This document shows, piece by piece, positions 60,787 through 64,000 of a stretch of DNA of 64,000 nucleotides. The DNA is taken from contig NZ_ANAM01000003.1 in NCBI RefSeq assembly GCF_000330705.1, positions 1-64,000 on the forward strand, read 5' to 3'. Within the stretch, counting starts at the first letter, position 1. Every line of letters starts with the position of its first letter. The translations under genes and the position numbers were made by a program. The notes under the pieces were generated by a model, which was not told where the DNA came from, did not search any database, and saw only the letters and a program-made list of their open reading frames with translations. The DNA comes from Salinicoccus carnicancri Crm (lineage in GTDB: Bacteria > Bacillota > Bacilli > Staphylococcales > Salinicoccaceae).

Positions 60787-63276
60787 ATGCAAAAACAAAC
60801 TAATAAAAAAATATTGAATAATATTATAAAGAATATTGATGATGAAAGTAAAATTGAAGAAGTAAAAAAAACCCCTGAAAAATATTACTCATTGGTTGAT
60901 AATTATGGTATTTCAAATAAATTAAACAAGATTATAGATGATTTTGAAGAGGGAAATCCAGCACAAATAGAACTATATGAAAAACTAGATTTAAATATAG
61001 GAATAATCTGTGATGAGTTTTTATATTATTCTTTAAAAGATGCAGCTAATTTTATATATATACCGTATGAGGAGAAATTAGAAATAAATCAGGAAATAGA
61101 TTTATTTTTGGTAGTGACCAGTTGGAGAGGTTTAGACCATTCATGGGATTATGTGGCTAATCCAAAAGGTAACAAACGTTATAAACTAATTGAGCTGATT
61201 CGAATGTATAGAGAAGAAGGTATACCTACTGTATTCTATTCTAAAGAAGATCCTGTCAGTTATAATGAATACCTTTCACTAGCCAAAGAATGTGACTTTA
61301 TTTTTACTTCAGCACATGAATCTATTGAAAAATATAAAAGAGATACGCAAAACCATAATGTTGATCATTTAGAATTTGGTGTTAACCCGATGTACCATAA
61401 CCCTGTGGGTAAGGATTTAACAGATAAGTATTTAAAAAAGCAAGTAACTTTTGCAGGTAGTTGGATGAAAAGGTTCCCAGAACGGAATCAAGAGGCTTTG
61501 AAGATGTTTGAAGGGGTTAATAAAACTAATTTTGAATTGTGTATTATAGATAGGCAGTATGAAAGACAGATGGAAAGGTACCATTATCCGCCATTTTTAT
61601 TAAAACAAATATCTGCAACAATTCCTCATGAAAGATTGATGAAATTACATAAAGCAACAATGTGGGGGCTGAATTTGAATTCAGTTAAAAGCTCTAATAC
61701 TATGTTTGCAAACAGGGTGTATGAATTACAGGCAATGGGAAACGTTGTGATTAGTAATTATAATGTTGGTGTTCATAAAAAGTTCCCTAATATTGTATTA
61801 GTGAATTCTCGCAGAGATGTCGAGGATGTTTTAAAAGGAACAACATTTAAAGAGCAAAAAAGACTAATTGCCAATGGATTGAGAAAAGTGATGTTAAACC
61901 AAACTTCATATCACAGATTAGCAAAGATAGCTAACGCTATAGGTATTGATTACCAAATTAAAAGGCCAAAAATTTTAGTGGTTGGATCAGGGGAAAACTC
62001 TAAGGAATCTTATAATAAACAAATGTATATGAATCTTGATTATATAGATCAAAAAAACTTCAATGAGGATAATATTAATTTAACCAATTACACCTTCATT
62101 TCTTTTTTTTCAGATAACATTGACTATGGTGAACATTATATAGAAAATTTATTATCAACTTTTGCATATACTAATGCCGATGTAGTATATATGAACAAAG
62201 ATAAATTTAATTATACGGATAAAAGTGAATTTATAAAGAGCACATCCATGGTAAAGTCAACTTCATATTCGGGAAATTATAAATTGGATGACTTAAAATA
62301 TTTCAATATACCGAGGACAGAAATTAAAAAAATTGAAAAGAAAGAATTTGATGATGAAAAAACGAAAGTTTTAACTGCGATAATACCTATTAATGATGAC
62401 TATGAATACTTAGAAGATAAAATAATAAGCAGCTTAAATAAATATAAGATTAACGAATCGCTAGATGTGATATTAATTGATACAAAAAAACCAGATCCTA
62501 AAGAACAAGCAGTAATAAGAAGATTATTACAAAGCTATTCATTTATTAAATATTTTGAGGCAAAGAATGAGGATGATAATCTCTCAAAAGTTAAAAATAG
62601 GGCAATAGAACGTATAAAAACTAAGTTTGTTGTATTTCTAAATGCACAAAACCAAGTTTCTTCGTATAATTTTAAATCAATGTTAGAGAAGTTAAAAGTT
62701 AATAATGAAGTAGATATTATCCTCGGTAAAATAAGTGAATTATCCAATTCTAATTTTATTGATTCAAATTTTGATAATATCTTGAAAAAATACTATGAAC
62801 TAAATGAAAGTATAGATTCAGTTATTATCAATAAATCATTTTTAGAAAGAAAAAACATACTATTTGATGAATCTTTAGACGATGACAAAGAGATTTTTAC
62901 ATTAAATGTTCTTTATCAAGCTAAAAATATAATAGAAATGAATAAAGCTGTATATAATAATTTTATTCATGATTATTACCCTGAGAAGTTTTCTGCAGAT
63001 TATAAGTTAAATAATGAATGTATAATAGAAAGCAAAAAGAAAAAAATCATTGAAGATATAGAGCTCGCGGAATACTATGGTAATCAAATATTTCCGATTC
63101 AGTATTTAAATAATTATTTAGATTACTTTAATGATAAAAATATCGATAAAGTTAAGGGATTTATTAATTTACGTTATTTATTCGAACTATATAAACCATA
63201 TTATAAAAATGTTAATAATGATTTTAATCAAATTATAAAACTAATGTTTGGATATGACATAAATAAAACGGAATAA
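60787..63276 (+). CDS. GT-B glycosyltransferase with decayed GT2 domain
   Basis: This is an 829-residue paralogue of 57530-60151: NIGIICDEFLYYSLKDAANFIYI, GIPTVFYSKEDPVSYNEYLSLAKEC, LEFGVNPMYHNPVGK, VTFAGSWMKRFPERNQEALKMFE and MFANRVYELQAMGNVVISNYNVG are shared. The C-terminal half keeps the GT2 outline (VLTAIIPINDDYEYLEDKIISSL) but the nucleotide and metal motifs are replaced (LIDTKKPD for VNDGSTD, FLNAQNQ for YLDPDNE), so only the GT-B half is likely active. Base composition is extremely AT-rich compared with its paralogue, suggesting recent arrival from another source. ATG 60787 has AAAGGTGAG five bases ahead; the frame is open to 60718 but has no other ribosome site. Confidence 0.8.
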   Translation: MQKQTNKKILNNIIKNIDDESKIEEVKKTPEKYYSLVDNYGISNKLNKIIDDFEEGNPAQIELYEKLDLNIGIICDEFLYYSLKDAANFIYIPYEEKLEINQEIDLFLVVTSWRGLDHSWDYVANPKGNKRYKLIELIRMYREEGIPTVFYSKEDPVSYNEYLSLAKECDFIFTSAHESIEKYKRDTQNHNVDHLEFGVNPMYHNPVGKDLTDKYLKKQVTFAGSWMKRFPERNQEALKMFEGVNKTNFELCIIDRQYERQMERYHYPPFLLKQISATIPHERLMKLHKATMWGLNLNSVKSSNTMFANRVYELQAMGNVVISNYNVGVHKKFPNIVLVNSRRDVEDVLKGTTFKEQKRLIANGLRKVMLNQTSYHRLAKIANAIGIDYQIKRPKILVVGSGENSKESYNKQMYMNLDYIDQKNFNEDNINLTNYTFISFFSDNIDYGEHYIENLLSTFAYTNADVVYMNKDKFNYTDKSEFIKSTSMVKSTSYSGNYKLDDLKYFNIPRTEIKKIEKKEFDDEKTKVLTAIIPINDDYEYLEDKIISSLNKYKINESLDVILIDTKKPDPKEQAVIRRLLQSYSFIKYFEAKNEDDNLSKVKNRAIERIKTKFVVFLNAQNQVSSYNFKSMLEKLKVNNEVDIILGKISELSNSNFIDSNFDNILKKYYELNESIDSVIINKSFLERKNILFDESLDDDKEIFTLNVLYQAKNIIEMNKAVYNNFIHDYYPEKFSADYKLNNECIIESKKKKIIEDIELAEYYGNQIFPIQYLNNYLDYFNDKNIDKVKGFINLRYLFELYKPYYKNVNNDFNQIIKLMFGYDINKTE

Positions 63277-63310
63277 GAACCTTGAAAATCTAAATAAAGG
63301 AAGTGTGAAA

Positions 63311-64000
63311 ATGAAAGTAGATTTATATGGTAGTAGATCATTTCTTATAAATATACTGAAAGTAAAAGCGAAACTGGGTTTAGAGTTGAATGATGCATTT
63401 ACTGGTACAACAATTGATAGCCAAATGAAAAAGGAGCTTCCTATAGATGAAAATCGTTTTGAAAATTTTATAAGTAATCACGAAGTGTTAGAAATTAAAA
63501 CAGATTTCTTAAAGAGATTTAGAAAATGTCATTCTTTTACGAAAAGTAATATTCTATTAGTGGACCTTATGCATGAAGGTAAATTACTTATAAGATATAA
63601 AGATGGTACTGTGGCGAAACGTCCAGTACTAAATCGATATGGATATAAATGGGAAAATGGGAAAGAACTAACCTATGACGATAAGATTAGTAGAGTGGAA
63701 GAGTATGTGGATAACTTCATCAATTATTTATCAAGTTATGACTTAGTCATTATGAATAAAGCAAGAATCCCTAAATATAAACTTGATGAAAATGGTAAGT
63801 TAATCTTGAAAGATGGGATAAAAGATATAAATTTTTTGAATTATTATGCTGAAACTTTTGAAGATATACTACTTAGAAAGAAAAAAGATATTATTATTAT
63901 ACCGGAATATAAACGAGTGGATGAACTTCAAGACGATTACCTTAATGCCAAGGAGTATAGAACCTTTTTAACGGAAAACTTAGGACGGTTACTAGTCGAT
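63311..64000 (+). CDS. DUF6270-like protein (cut by window end)
   Basis: The frame opens at ATG 63311 after AAAGGAAGTG and continues without stop to the end of the window (230 codons seen). The start MKVDLYGSRSFLINILKVKAKLGLELNDAFTG, followed by a TTIDSQM segment, follows the same layout as the DUF6270-like protein at 50826-52028 (MKVDIIGSALVKKL... SGQSLLSL). Later parts (YSSYDLVIMNKARIPKYKLDENG-like and DIIIIPEYKR) would fit the same fold. Function unknown; very AT-rich like the gene before it. Confidence 0.6.
   Translation, partial: MKVDLYGSRSFLINILKVKAKLGLELNDAFTGTTIDSQMKKELPIDENRFENFISNHEVLEIKTDFLKRFRKCHSFTKSNILLVDLMHEGKLLIRYKDGTVAKRPVLNRYGYKWENGKELTYDDKISRVEEYVDNFINYLSSYDLVIMNKARIPKYKLDENGKLILKDGIKDINFLNYYAETFEDILLRKKKDIIIIPEYKRVDELQDDYLNAKEYRTFLTENLGRLLVD

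Overview
The window looks like a chromosomal segment from a moderately GC-rich member of the Staphylococcaceae; a Salinicoccus-like genus is my best guess. This rests on four things: the gene order ltaA / murE / small YueH-like gene / prfC / terC / htrA / ktrB, which matches Staphylococcus aureus apart from a missing ypfP; a MurE with the L-lysine-type motif DNPANDDP; staphylococcal-type ComK, DUF2538 and GW-domain glucosaminidase proteins; and strong AGGAGG-like ribosome binding sites. No rRNA, tRNA, CRISPR array or intact transposase was seen.

Region 1 (1-7.3 kb): a Tat-exported GMC oxidoreductase module (small Tat subunit, FAD subunit, TatC), gtaB, a second TatC on the other strand, and a NERD-domain gene with a hairpin leader and 41-bp repeats directly behind it. 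Region 2 (7.3-17.4 kb): conserved housekeeping genes (ltaA, murE, prfC, a probable manganese-riboswitch-controlled terC, htrA, ktrB) and a decayed phosphoesterase-like gene. Region 3 (17.4-23.7 kb): a long 41-bp tandem array abutting a second NERD gene, a DUF2187 gene, a divergent sigma-factor/comK pair, an unusual two-gene operon (kinase-like domain + membrane segment + HEYGH peptidase, then an unknown protein) and a MarR regulator.

Region 4 (23.8-64 kb): a very large cell-surface glycopolymer locus. It holds an acyltransferase, two TagG/TagH exporter sets, about seven large glycosyltransferases (several two-domain), an LCP ligase operon, two ATP-grasp ligases, an asparagine-synthetase-like protein, a GW-repeat glucosaminidase, a Wzz-like protein with a kinase-like partner that has lost its P-loop, a UDP-sugar dehydrogenase, a heparinase-like protein and two DUF6270-like proteins. 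The likely logic is synthesis of a teichoic-acid-like polymer in the cytoplasm, decoration, export by TagGH, attachment by the LCP protein and remodelling by the glucosaminidase. GC falls in steps along this locus (by hand count, 36/60 in the line at 26041, 23/60 at 45781, 15/60 at 60961), which suggests a mosaic built by transfer. The last gene runs off the right edge.

The most unusual signal is the NERD gene family. Both copies have an inverted-repeat leader and both end within 0-4 bases of a 41-bp-period repeat array. A third leader lies without its gene at 4979-5075, and another 41-bp repeat pair lies at the left edge.
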